Shown piece by piece: positions 41,667-52,174 of a stretch of DNA of 64,000 nucleotides. The DNA lies in contig CP145422.1 of assembly GCA_036867785.1 (NCBI GenBank), positions 62,001-126,000 of the forward strand, given 5' to 3'. Each line of letters begins with the position of its first letter. The first letter of the stretch is position 1. A program made the translations under genes and the position numbers. The notes beneath the pieces are model-generated. The model made no database searches. It was not told where the DNA came from and saw only the letters and a list, made by a program, of their open reading frames with translations. This DNA comes from Plasmodiophora brassicae (lineage: Eukaryota; Endomyxa: Phytomyxea; Phytomyxea; Plasmodiophorida).

Positions 41667-44097
41667 TTACGGTTGCGCCTGCTGCCCCTGTTTACTGGAA
41701 TAGTGTTTGTAGAGCGAGGAGAAGCCGCTCGTGGCGCCGCTGCTGACCTGCGTCAGCCACCGGGTCGTCGTCGACGCCGCCTCGGCCACCTTCGACGGCA
41801 TCGACTGCTGCGGGACATGCGTCGGTGACGAGGGTGCTGGCACGGCCGACGCCGCCGCTTCGTCGAAGAGCTGCTCGGCGTCGGCGTCGTCGAGGAATTC
41901 ATCGCGAGACAGATCGCGTGACGGGTACAGGTTGACGGGAAGCGTGGGGAGCGGGGCGGTCGCTGCGCCCGGTAGCGATACGACGTTGGCGACGCGCTGC
42001 AGCGACTTTGTCGCCGCCTGCGCCCGGCTGATGTCGGTACCCGGGCGAAGCAACCTCGTGATCGGGCCGAACAGGACGCTGCATCGGGCCACGTGCACCT
42101 GAACGGTGTCGCGAAGCGGCCGATCCAGAGCGGCCATCCCAATCGGGTCGATGGCGGAGCGCGCCCGGCGAACAACAGCGGCCGCCCGAGACGCGGACGT
42201 CCCGTCGATACGAAGCTGTTCGGCCACGTGACCCGGAACAGTGACGACCGCGAACAGGAACGAGACGTCGAACAGGAACTGGATGCGGGCCGCCTCGGTC
42301 GGCGGCGGATCAACCGAGTCGAGCGCATCGCATACGACGCCCGTCACGGCGGAGCAGACGTGTGCCATCGCAACGACGTCGAACTCGTCCGATTCGATCG
42401 CGTGCACGGCGCACGCGAACTGGTACAGGAACGCAATGACGTAGGGCGACGCGTGGCATGGGACGCGGACGTCGTTGACGACGGACCACAGCGGGCCGTC
42501 AGCAGCCGCCCCGATGCCGTCCACCGCCGCGGCGACGAGCGGCCCGGACGTGGAAACAGCCCATGCGTGGTACGCGCCGACGGCGACACCGACGAAGCGG
42601 CGGTCGAGATCGGCGAACTGCCCGTCGTCAAGCAGGTTGCGGACGATGGCCGCTTCGCGCCACAGACGACAGGCCAGACGTGCAATGTGGACGGGGTCGC
42701 TGGACAGCCGCGACTGAAACGCGTCGGCAACCGAGTGCAGAGCGCCCTGACAGGCAGACCTCGACGCCGTCAGGACGTCCTCGTCGATGAACCGAGCCAG
42801 GTCGGCACGTTCGTACTGCAACGCGACCGAGCTGTCGGTCAGCGAGAACGCCGCGTCGGCCGAGGCGCGTACTGATTTCTGGAACCAGACGACAAGGTCG
42901 TCGTCGGCAGTCTCCGGGGGCGGCGACGACGCCAGTCCTCGATCCGCCTCCCGCCAGAAGGCGCTGTTTCGCCGGTGATGCGAACGCAACGGCGTCGGGA
43001 CGCAGAGCGCCCCCGACAGGCGCTCGCCGAACTCGGCGGCGCACTCAGCGAACAGCCCCCTGGCAGATTGCATCATGGCGGTGCGCAATGGGGCCGACCA
43101 GATCCGGTCGAACAGGTCGACGTTGGATCCCAGGGCGGATTCAACAGCGGAATCCCAGGGCGCATCCTGGTACAGGTCGGCCAGGATGGTGTCGCGGGCG
43201 GCAGCGAACCCGTCGACATCAGGCGTGATCGACAGCGCCGCCTCGGCGACCCAGTCGGTTAGGTCGCGGCACCGGCCCAGGTCGTGCAGTTCGACCAACG
43301 TCAAGCGCAGCGCAGCCGCTGAGCGAAGCGGCGCCCGACGGATGCAATCCGCTCGGATGGCGAGCAGGTCGGCAACGGCGTCGTCGCCCATCGCCTCCAG
43401 CGCACGCATGGCATCGTCATCGGCCTGCACGCCCAGGCACGCCGCCAGACGCGCAGCGCACGCCTCCCTGATCTGCCTGGGCATATCCGAGATCACGTCG
43501 CGCTGCTCGACCCAGAAACGACCTCGCGCGGCGGCGGCGCCCAGTCGCTCCAGCGCAGCGACACCTTCAACACGGACAGTCAGCAATTGCAACCCAGATC
43601 GAACGGGAAACGGCGGACGGCTTTGGGGCGTTGTGTCACCCGATGACCTTACCGTTAGAATGCGCGGACACGGCCCCACGGAGGTCGTGAGCATCGAGCG
43701 CGGCCCAGACACGTTCCGGCGTCATGACGACGGCGACACGGTCGATTTTCGCTTGCCGGTCGGCGTCGGCCTGTTCCTGTCGTCGTCGAACGGCGTCACG
43801 GGCATCGTCGTCGATGCGGGCCTGGATCTTGGCCGCCTGGCGGAACTGGACCCGCAGTGCCTGCAGCATGTCGGCGGCGCCGGCGACCTCGTCCCTCATC
43901 AGGGCGATCGCGTCCGTCGTGCGCAGCAGGTCCCGGAAGCGGTCGCCGACCAGGGCGCGCAGCTCGGCGACCTTGTCGTGGGCGTGCGCGCGCAGGGCCT
44001 GCTCGGCGGCGCGCGCCCCGTCGACCGACCCGCGCGTCCACACCACATCGTCCAGGCTGCGGCGACGGTGCACGGGCAGCGACACCGCCGACACCAT
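41667..44097 (-). CDS. COG1: Conserved oligomeric Golgi complex subunit 1
   Basis: Subunit of the COG tether for retrograde vesicles at the Golgi. Exon 1 starts at ATG 44097 (MVSAVSLPVHRRRSLDDV). It carries the family's N-terminal signature LRALVGDRFRDLLRTTDAI, where COG1/Vps51-type proteins have L..LVG..YRDLI..AD.I. A coiled coil follows (QFRQAAKIQARIDDDARDAV). After one short intron near 43630-43670, a 660-residue helical body follows, rich in Ala and Arg. Recognisable pieces are VAALERLGAAAARGRFW and DVDGFAAARDTILADLYQD. The C-terminal tail has a Lys/Gln-rich end (SLYKHYSSKQGQQAQP). The family is assigned from the N-terminus, length and helical character; overall similarity is weak. Confidence 0.65.
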
Positions 44098-44404
44098 GAC
44101 GACACCTTGACCCGCCCGCCCCGATTGCAGTTTGACGGACGACAGGCGGAGGCCGCCCCCTCCACAGACACGCGTGCAAAAAAAACCTCGGCTGGGAACG
44201 TTCGGCGACAAAACGCGCGACCGCGGCATTGCATTTTTTGCGAGCAGTCCTGTCGCGTACAGGCCGCGCCACCCACTGCAGTCGCGCCGCCTCCTGCATC
44301 TACCACGTGAGGAGTATGGCCCACCCTGTAGACGAGCGTTCGCTGACGGAACCCATGTCGGCGACGAAATGATCCCCGCGGTGTATGAGCGTGCAGGCAC
44401 GTCG
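44098..44404. other. Intergenic, promoter side of COG1
   Basis: No gene supported. It includes a short A-run (A8) near 44178 and the 3' flank of the next gene. Confidence 0.35.
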
Positions 44405-45977
44405 TCACTGGGCGCGTCCAGGGACCAGGGCGTTCACAATCGACGGCGGCAGGCTGGTTTTCTGCGACAGCAGCGCGTCCGGGCGGGCGATGTCGACCTC
44501 TTTGGAGTCGGGGTACTCCGCGTTCACCGTGGCGGCGTACACGGGGGAGAACAGGTGTTTGCTCTTGATGAGCCGGGTGACGAATCCGCCGAACGTGAAT
44601 CCGAACACGACGCTGGCCCCTGACGACGGCCTGCACGGCATCAGCGGATCAGTCAGGAGGCGCGGGACATTCGAGCACCGTTCCACAGGACGGACCCAAC
44701 AGGGACGAAGATCGTGCTGCCGACCTGGAGCTTACTGTATTTGGCCGGCAACGGTTTCCCACGTGCGAGGGCCTTGATGTTGTGAGCGGCAATATCCGAC
44801 ATCTTCTGTGCCAGGAACGCAAACTTCCCCTTATCCGCGTCACTGCGGGTAGGCACGTATCGTCAGGCCATCGCCCATCGAGCAAACGGCGCAGACCGAC
44901 CAGCAGTCGCCAATGGCGAATACGTTGGTCTGCCCTTCGACTTGGAGATATTCGTTCACCTTGACGTGGCCCGTTTCGTTGACAGGCATCGTGTGCTCGA
45001 AGCATGAATTGTTGACCTGGACGTTTGCTACAGCGTCATTCGGCCCAGAACCGTATTCGTGCAGCAGTCGATTCCTACATGAGAGTTGCCAGTACAGAAG
45101 AAGACACGGTCGACCTCTAGCGTTTCTCCGTTGCTCAGCACAGCCTTGGCAGGCTTCTCCACGACGCCCTCTGACGATGGGACGTTCGCAGTGACACCCG
45201 TCTTGACAATGATTCCCTGGCATTGCAACGCTGCCTGGAGCTTGTTACAGAACTTCTCAGGATAGTCGGTACCGATCAGTTTCACGCCGCGTGACACCAA
45301 CGTAACCTGTGGATACGATCTCGCCGTTAGCAGACGACGAGCTGGCGACCTGCACGTTACGTGATACGGGACCGTTTTCTTTGGATGGTGCGCTTTAATC
45401 TCTCCAGCCAGTTCGCATCCGACTGGGCCGCCGCCGACGACGAGGACGCGCTCATCGGGTTGCTCGGCCAGAGACTGGACCGATTGGGAGTACATCAGAC
45501 GAGCATCCCGGAACGTTGTCGCTGTCGTTTTCGCTGGGAAGGCGTAGCTGGACCCAGTAGCAATCACGACAAAGTCCGCCTTGACGGGCGGTTCCTGCCC
45601 TTTCACCTGCAGCAGAACGTCCCGATCGTTAGATGGGGAATCCATACAGGAGCTAGCGCGTTTCCTGCCCACATGGACGCTGGTTCCGTCGATACGGGTC
45701 ACGTCACCGCACAGGACAGTCCCGTTCTTAAGCGCTTTCGCGTACGGGAGTATGATGTTGTTGGCGTAGCCAGGCACCACTGAGCCACGTGTGGCGCCAA
45801 TGTTGTGGAAGAAGTAGTCCTTGCGGTCGACGACGAATACGTTGAAGTCGTCATCGAGCAGCTGGGCCACGGCGATCCCTCCGTACCTGGCACCGTTGAG
45901 CTGCCCGCCCGTAAAGCATGATCGTTAGCTAAGACCCACCCGCCGCCGACGACGATGACGTTCTTCTTGTCCGGCAT
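44405..45977 (-). CDS. FSP1/AIFM2-like FAD-NAD(P)H oxidoreductase
   Basis: Reduces quinones with NAD(P)H in the AIFM2/FSP1 and NDH-2-like family. It starts MPDKKNVIVVGGG (FAD-binding GxGxxG split by an intron), then LNGARYGGIAVAQLLDDDFN, VVDRKDYFFHNIGATRGSV and KADFVVIATGSSYAFPAK. The second Rossmann motif is RVLVVGGGPVGCELAGEIK. Later come VTLVSRGVKLIGTDYPEKF, VDRVFFCTGNSH and the FAD-contacting NVFAIGDC. The C-terminal domain has FAFLAQKMSDIAAHNIKALA and FGFTFGGFVTRLIKSKHLF, matching the membrane-proximal end of AIFM2. About six introns. Unlike human FSP1 the N-terminus (MPDKK) has no myristoylation glycine. Confidence 0.85.
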
Positions 45978-46352
45978 GGTGCTTGTACGTTGAGGAGTGC
46001 GCCGTCGCGACCTCCGTTGAAACGCGACGTCTGTGCCTGGCGCCCCTAGCGCCACTGACGTAAACCGCAGTACTACAGGGTAACTGGGTGCACGCTTCAT
46101 TGGCAGCGTGCCCTTGCACTCCTTCACCGACCCTTCGACGTCTCTTCACGGGGAAATTCAAGGTTCAAACCGAGTAGTCTGCCAATGTAGGGGCTGGAGG
46201 GCCGATCGACCTACCACGTCTGTCGCGAGGATTACATCTGCAACCAAATGTAGGAGTGTGGCGACTGCTCGTCGGCGACGGCAACAAAGGAACATTGTTT
46301 ATTGACTCGCTGATGCCGTTGGTCGACCACGTGGAACTTCTGGTACGCCAGA
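45978..46352. other. Intergenic region
   Basis: Contains the 5' flank of the FSP1-like gene and the 3' flank of the NmrA-like gene. I see no gene; open frames are short. Confidence 0.4.
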
Positions 46353-47213
46353 TCAGGCAGAAACCTCAGCCAACCACTGCTGCAGCGAGCGGGGCTTCAG
46401 CCCGAGCAGACGCTGCGCAGTCGTGTCCTGAGCGATAACGTTCGCAGAGGTGCCCGCCATCGCCTTGTAGCCTCCGGCGACGCCGGCAGCCGCGGCCGCA
46501 CCGAACACCGGGGTGAGAATGTCGCGGAATTGATCGGGCTCCAAGCTGCTGTACGAAACCGGGCGGTTCAGGTAGCGCGCGAACGCTTCCGCAAGGTTCT
46601 TCCCGGTGATTCCGGGCGACTGCCCAACGCCGACCACGCCGGTGACCGTCGTGTCCATCAGGAGTTTCTCGATGACTTCGGCGACATCCAGGTGGGAGCT
46701 CCACGACACGGCGTAGTCGGCCTGCAGGGGATAGCGAAGAACGCCTTCCGTCTTGGCCGGGCCCAGTACGACGGGGTTGAGCAGATTCTCCAAGAACAAG
46801 CGTGGAGCCACGACCGCAAGCGAAACTCCCGTTTGCTTGACCTCGCGAATCAGCGTCGCGATCGCACTTTCAGGTGGGTACTGCAATGGCGAATTCGGCT
46901 CGTCCACCACATATCCGCTGGTGGAGATCACCACTCGACGCGGCTTGGCGCGGGCGATGGCCTGCGCGATGTTGTGAGCGTACTGGAGGCGATCCGCTTC
47001 AGCAACAATCGGCAGGTGAACGAAGACGCCCTCCGCGCCCTTGTAAGCGGCAGCCAGCGAATCCACCGACGAATTGTCGACCGCAATGGCAGGCACGTCC
47101 TTAACGGCAGACGTGTTGCGGACAGCGGCGACAGCACGCTTGCCGGATCGGGTCAGGCGTGCCAGGACAGGGGAGCCTTGGGCGCCGGTGGCGCCGTGGA
47201 TCACGTAAGTCAT
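46353..47213 (-). CDS. NmrA-like NAD(P)-binding protein, intronless
   Basis: This is 286 residues from ATG 47213. It is an atypical short-chain dehydrogenase of the NmrA/HSCARG kind: MTYVIHGATGAQGSPVLARL is the Rossmann motif, and then come VAAVRNTSAV, GAEGVFVHLPIV, RRVVISTSGYV and GVSLAVVAPRLFLENLLNPV. Such proteins bind NADP(H) and act as redox sensors or reductases; the active-site Tyr of classical SDRs is not obvious. The gene has no intron and an even, bacteria-like family length, whereas nearly all neighbours are split. Acquisition by horizontal transfer is plausible but not proven from the sequence alone. Confidence 0.8.
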   Translation of the reverse strand: MTYVIHGATGAQGSPVLARLTRSGKRAVAAVRNTSAVKDVPAIAVDNSSVDSLAAAYKGAEGVFVHLPIVAEADRLQYAHNIAQAIARAKPRRVVISTSGYVVDEPNSPLQYPPESAIATLIREVKQTGVSLAVVAPRLFLENLLNPVVLGPAKTEGVLRYPLQADYAVSWSSHLDVAEVIEKLLMDTTVTGVVGVGQSPGITGKNLAEAFARYLNRPVSYSSLEPDQFRDILTPVFGAAAAAGVAGGYKAMAGTSANVIAQDTTAQRLLGLKPRSLQQWLAEVSA

Positions 47214-47474
47214 TGGTGTTCCTTCCAGCGCGACAATAGCGAAGTGACTCGTAACGTATAACTGGGCCTGCCAAGCCAAGCCGCGTTACCTACTCCGGCG
47301 GCGGCGTGACTGGCGAAGCCCTGGTAGGTGGAGCCTCACTTGTGGGGTTTGCGCCCAGGCAGGCTGTCACAGAGGACCCCTCCGAGACAAGACGAGACAG
47401 GCCCGCTTTTCGGAGGTCACACAAGTTTATGTTTTGGGCAACCTGGCCGCGCCGGCGCCCTGATACGATCCACA

Positions 47475-47674
47475 TGGGCGCCCCCTCGTTGCATTGCAAA
47501 CTGGCTCCCCTGCGCCTGCTGGCGTTTTGTTTGATCACGGTGTCGTTGGGAGATGGTCAGAGCCAGAAGGGCGATACGCCCCCGAAACACATGCGGGCGT
47601 TCCTGAGGGGATCAGTTCCAACAGTATACGCCATGCGTCCCTCGACGGACAGGATCCTGATATGTTGTCCTTAG
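47475..47674 (+). CDS. Possible first exon of a small secreted protein
   Basis: ATG 47475 starts MGAPSLHCKLAPLRLLAFCL followed by ITVSLGDGQSQKGDTPP, a good signal peptide with a cleavage site near GDGQS. The frame stops at 47672. Either this is a 66-residue secreted peptide or the first exon of a longer gene whose later exons lie among the coding-like pieces up to 48785. No family recognised. Confidence 0.3.
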
Positions 47675-49091
47675 TTTGGAAGCAGACGACAGGTTCCTAG
47701 GTAATTCTGTGTGTTTATTGGTATATAACCGATCAGCCGTCGGGCAGATCACGGTTAGTGGTGGAAATAAACAGGCTCGTTGTCGCCCGACGCAACGGAT
47801 GCGCTTCGACGGGTCATTGCGTGGCGAGTAGGCGACAGTGCGCGTGGTGCCCGAGGCGCTCGCCCGGCGACTGGCATCGCCAGTTGGCCCTGCGCGATTC
47901 TCCAGTCGCGTCGGGTGACGCAAAGCGTGTTTATTTCACCAATAAATCCGGTACCAAAGTAGAATACAACATGCCAGATTTGGCAATGCTCCCTCAGGAA
48001 CGCCCGTATGTGTCCCCATGGGCGTCTCGTCCTTTTCGCGCTGCACAATACCAAACTGGTTCTATTAGATCGGGATGTATGTTCACGTTCCTGGATCGCA
48101 CAAGTATTTCTATGAGCGCCTCTTCTGTGTCCGTCTCGCATCGAGGCATGGATGAAACTTATGGAAGCGCTATGCATGTCAACACGGGGTCCGCGGCGCC
48201 TCGGCTGAGGTATTAAAACTTTATGTATGGTGCCATTAGTGGGTGATGACTACAGTTGGTGCTCCAGTTGCGACCCCAGTTCCGAATATCCCTGCGGCAG
48301 TGGGAACCCTCTCTTGTTGGGATAGGGTCGATATTCACCCATGGATCTAGCGTCCAATAGCATGGTAAGTTGTGGATTTTGGTGACGATACGTCGAAGCC
48401 AGTCACGTTAATTATCAAACGGCGTACGAGGCTGGATCCTCCATCATCTTATCACGAAGGACTGGCAGGCGGCCATGGAAGACCCGTACTGGACACTGGA
48501 CAGTCAACTACGTGAACGTTTTCGATTCGTTCGCTGAGGCGGCACGTATTCCGCTCGACAATCATGACGCAATGGCTCACCCGATTGGCCGCTTCGATGG
48601 ATTCGGTCATATTAGGCTCGGTTGCCGTCTACTTCCAGGATGATGGGACAGGCACCCGTATCCAATGCCCGCTCCTATACGTCGGTACGTTGCCGTCGAC
48701 AAGGACCGGCGTGCTGTCCATCGCGTCCAGTATGCATCTTTTCAAGGGCAAACGCATGGCCATATGGTTTAGTTTGACCTACTAACTTGATTAAACAATT
48801 TACGTCAATCAGGTCTGCCGTCGTCCAGAGACGTTCCACGGGCACTTGCAACGAATGCATCGCCGGGACCCTCGTCGTCTTATCTGTCCGTGCCCTACAT
48901 ATGTACATACGCTGCGAGGTGCCGCAGCCCGGACTCTTTACAGCTCCACATGCAGAGAGTGCATCGTCGCCTAAATCGTCACGCGTAGCACCCCAGATGT
49001 GACACAAACATGACCTTCTCACTATGTGTGGGGCGACCTGGCAACCTTGTGTCTCCGAATCCATACATAGGGGAACCGGCTGCGTCTATGA
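47675..49091. other. Unresolved stretch with coding-like fragments
   Basis: Open pieces on the plus strand look protein-like but do not join into a model I can defend: VYFTNKSGTKVEYNMPDLAM with RPYVSPWASRPF (about 47925-48060), NYVNVFDSFAEAARIPLDNH (about 48505-48570) and SVAVYFQDDGTGTRIQC (about 48615-48670). The region is less GC-rich than its neighbours. It could hold a fast-evolving secreted gene with several introns or decayed copies of one. Confidence 0.3.
47761..47940. repeat. Imperfect inverted repeat, arms about 40 bp
   Basis: The left arm (GGAAATAAACAGGCT then CCCGACGC) pairs with a right arm ending near 47940 (GCGTCGGG then AGCGTGTTTATTTC). As a result both strands encode nearly the same peptide: VASGDAKRVYF on plus and VASGDNEPVYF on minus. 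About 100 bp lie between the arms. Confidence 0.55.
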
Positions 49092-49776
49092 TGCGATGGC
49101 GACAGTGACACGTTCGTGCTGCAGTCACAGTTCGCCTTGTCGTCCACCGGCATGGCGGAAGGGTCCGATGCTGGTAGAGCAGAGTTCGCGGCGCGTTTCC
49201 AGGAAAAGGCCGACTTCAACCAATACTGGTGGCCGGTACCCTGGTGGACACTGCACTACAGGAGGCTCATTCTTCCCAAACAGGTACTCGCCTGCAACGA
49301 TCAAGACTGTTGTCGACGTGCTGCAGACGTCCAACATCGACAGGTGCGCGTTCCTGTCGACTCCTTCCATCTTCTACTCGTTGACGGACAAGAACCTCGC
49401 CAACGGGTCCGTCCTGTTCGACCTTGACGATGCGTTCCGGAATGACAGTCGCTGGGTGCGCTACGACTACAAGGACCCTCTGGCCTTACCGAACACTGCC
49501 GTCGGCGCTTTCGACGCGGTCGTCATCGACCCGCCGTTCATCACCAAAGGCGTCTGGGAGCGCTACGCGAGCACCGCCAAGCGCCTGCTCCGGGACGGCG
49601 CCGCGACCCGAATCCTGTTGACGACGACGGCCGAGAACGGGGACCTGGTCGGCAACCTGCTCGGCGTGCACCGTGTCCCATTTCAGCCCTGCATCCCGCA
49701 TCTCGTCTACCAGTACGACATGTACGCGAACTGGGACCACCACCTGCTGAACCAGCCCAACGACGAGTTGCTATAA
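49092..49776 (+). CDS. eEF1A lysine methyltransferase (EEF1AKMT1/Efm5 type)
   Basis: Class I SAM methyltransferase that modifies a lysine of elongation factor 1A. Exon 1 holds SQFALSSTGMAEGSDAGRAE, then FAARFQEKADFNQYW; after a short intron (about 49230-49283) it continues YSPATIKTVVDVLQ, the family's FWYS motif. Next come CAFLSTPSIFYSL, RWVRYDYKDPLALP and the catalytic-type motif AVVIDPPFITKGVWERYA. The end is RILLTTTAENGDLVGNLLGV and HLVYQYDMYANWD. The order matches EEF1AKMT1/N6AMT2. The 5' end is uncertain: the exon frame is open from 49092, the first in-frame Met is near 49153, and an upstream start exon is possible. Confidence 0.8.
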
Positions 49777-49939
49777 ACAGAACGGCCCGCGTTCCCGCGG
49801 AATTGCACACAAACCAGGCTGGTCGGAGCGGCGTTAAGAACTGAATCGAAGGCTGATTTTATAAGCAGCAAAGCTGGCCCAGATGGCCGGCGACAGGCAT
49901 GGCAGAGAAATTCGACCGCAGGGTAGGCAGCGGGACCGA

Positions 49940-51558
49940 CTACGCCGTCATGTACGTGCTCGAATCAATCTTGTCGGGGAGCTCCGTGATCTCGACCTCG
50001 AACCTGGACTGGACCTGCTCCAGGACGGCCGAATCCTCTTCGCTGCTGACGAACGAAATCCCGAGACCCTTCGTGCCGAATCGCCCGGCACGACCGACTC
50101 GGTGCAGGTACGTGTCGCTGTCCTTCGGCATGTCGTAGTTGATGACAATGTTGACGCGTTCAATGTCGACACCGCGGCCGAAGATGTCGGTGGAGACCAG
50201 GATACGGGACTTGTACTCCTTGAACTTGTTGTACTTCTCGATACGCTCCTCCTGCTTCATGCGGGAGTGGATGCACATGGACGGGAACGCGCAGTCGTTC
50301 AGCAACTTGTTCAGCTCGGACGCGCGGTGCACAGAGTTCACAAAGATGACGACCTGGGCGAGACAGGGACGGAGTGTTTCAGGCACAACGGCTTATCCGG
50401 GCGAGACGCGGGACCCGCACCTGGTTGAACTCGAGATCATCAAGCAATTGGTTTAACCTTCTGTTCTTCTGCGACTCGCTCAGCTTCACGTAGTGCTGCT
50501 GCAGGCCGTGCAGCGTCAGCTTGGACTCGTCGTCGACGAAGATCTCCAACGGGTGCTGCGCAAACCGACGGCACACGGCTCGCATCTCCTTCGATATCGT
50601 CGCCGAGAAGAGCATCACCTGTGGACTTGTCAGGACTACTGTTCTGTAAAACACACACACCAAACAGCCGTTGACTGACCTGCTTCTCGTGCGGCGTGTG
50701 CTTGAAGATCGCTTGGACATCCTTGCGCATATCAAGCGACTCGAGCAACGAGTCGCACTCATCCATGACGAAGCGTTTCAGCTTGTCGAGTTTGAGTGCG
50801 CCCTCGTTGGCGAGGGCCAGCGTGCGCCCGGGCGTGCCAACGACAATGTGCGGCGTGTCCTCCTTCAGCATGCGGCGGTGCTCGCGGATACTGATCCCGC
50901 CAAACAGGACGGCGACCTTGACGTCCGGGAAGTACTTACTGAACCGTTCGAACTCCTGGCAGATCTGGTACGCGAGCTCGCGCGTATGGCACAGCACCAA
51001 CGTGTCGACGACGCCCGGCTCCGGTTCCAGCTGCTGCAGGACGGCAAGCACAAACACGGCCGTCTTCCCCATACCAGACTTTGCCTGGCAGACAATGTCC
51101 ATGCCCAGGATCGCCTGCGGGATACATTCGTGCTGCACTGTGGAAACACACGGGGGCCATCAATGCGTCGGCAGCGAGGCGACGTCAGCAGCAAATGGGT
51201 ACCTTCGGACGGGTGCTCAAACCCGCAGTCTCGAACGGCGCGCAGCAACTCGGGCTTGAGAAGGAAGTCGCGGAAACCAGACGCGTGAATGCCGGAATAT
51301 GATCCCCTAGTGGTACGATGAATGGCGCGTGTTGGTCGGATGTTGTGGCACGGGCAGAACGCCGGTCGAAAACAAAAGGAATGGTACGCACGCGACCGCC
51401 CGGACGACGAACCGTCGCGGGCGGCCGGTGGTGGTCCTCGTCGACGACTCGTCTTACTTTTTAAGTTCCTTGACACCGGCCGCGCCCTGCACCGGCTCGG
51501 CAACGTCCTCCTCCTCGTACTCGACGAGGTCCTCGTCGTTCAGCGCCTTGTCCGCCAT
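49940..51558 (-). CDS. UAP56/Sub2 DEAD-box RNA helicase
   Basis: Nuclear mRNA-export and spliceosome helicase (DDX39B, yeast Sub2). It starts [20 protein letters not shown] with the acidic N-terminus typical of UAP56. A first intron of about 155 bp is followed by [20 protein letters not shown]. Motif I is AKSGMGKT, then [19 protein letters not shown], motif II DECD, motif III SAT ([11 protein letters not shown]), [47 protein letters not shown] and motif [17 protein letters not shown]. It ends [12 protein letters not shown]. The DECD box and the near-complete colinearity make this the most certain call in the window. Five exons; no missing motif. Confidence 0.97.
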
Positions 51559-52174
51559 GACTGCTCGTTCCGTCTTCCGTCCCACACGCCGACGACCGCC
51601 GAATTCGCGTATGGCCACATGTCCGCGACCGTCGCCACGGACTTCGGTCCCAGCGTCCCGTCAGAGGCCGCGCCGCCCGGCCACGCCGCCTCACGCGCCG
51701 CCGCCCCGGACGGTGCTGCGGGCAGCTGCGCACTGTAAGTGGACGACTACCTGTCGACCACGCACGCCCAGACGGAGAGAGCTGCATCCGCCCAGTCGCG
51801 CATGACGCGTGTCTGCCAGCCGCGCTGGACGGTGAGCTGGGCAGTCGCGCACGACAGCGAACTGCACTGCGTCCCGTCAGTCACGGGATCATTCGTCAGG
51901 ACTACTGCGGGCGCCGCGATGCGACTCGTCCGCAGGCTGTCAACGCAGACGGCGTCCGTCGCTGACGCACGGGCAGTCGAGGCAACGACATGGCCAGGGG
52001 CACCGCCGTCCGACTGCGCCGACGCGATCCCGACCTGTCACAGTTTGTACCTACCATTGTGTTTACATGGGGGACGCTCGTCGGGACGTGCGTCTGCGTT
52101 CGCGCAAGGCACGCGCCGGTGCCCCTGCCCGTCATGGATACCGCGGGATCGCAACGTACCCGCTACCGGCGCCC
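51559..52174. other. Divergent promoter region
   Basis: Lies between UAP56 and the BTB gene, which are divergently transcribed. Open frames are GC-driven and show no domain. No gene supported. Confidence 0.4.

Noticed and set aside
42093-44310. Long plus-strand frames opposite COG1
   Set aside because: Low-complexity Arg/Ala/Ser translations without starts or domains; the minus strand has the COG1 signature.
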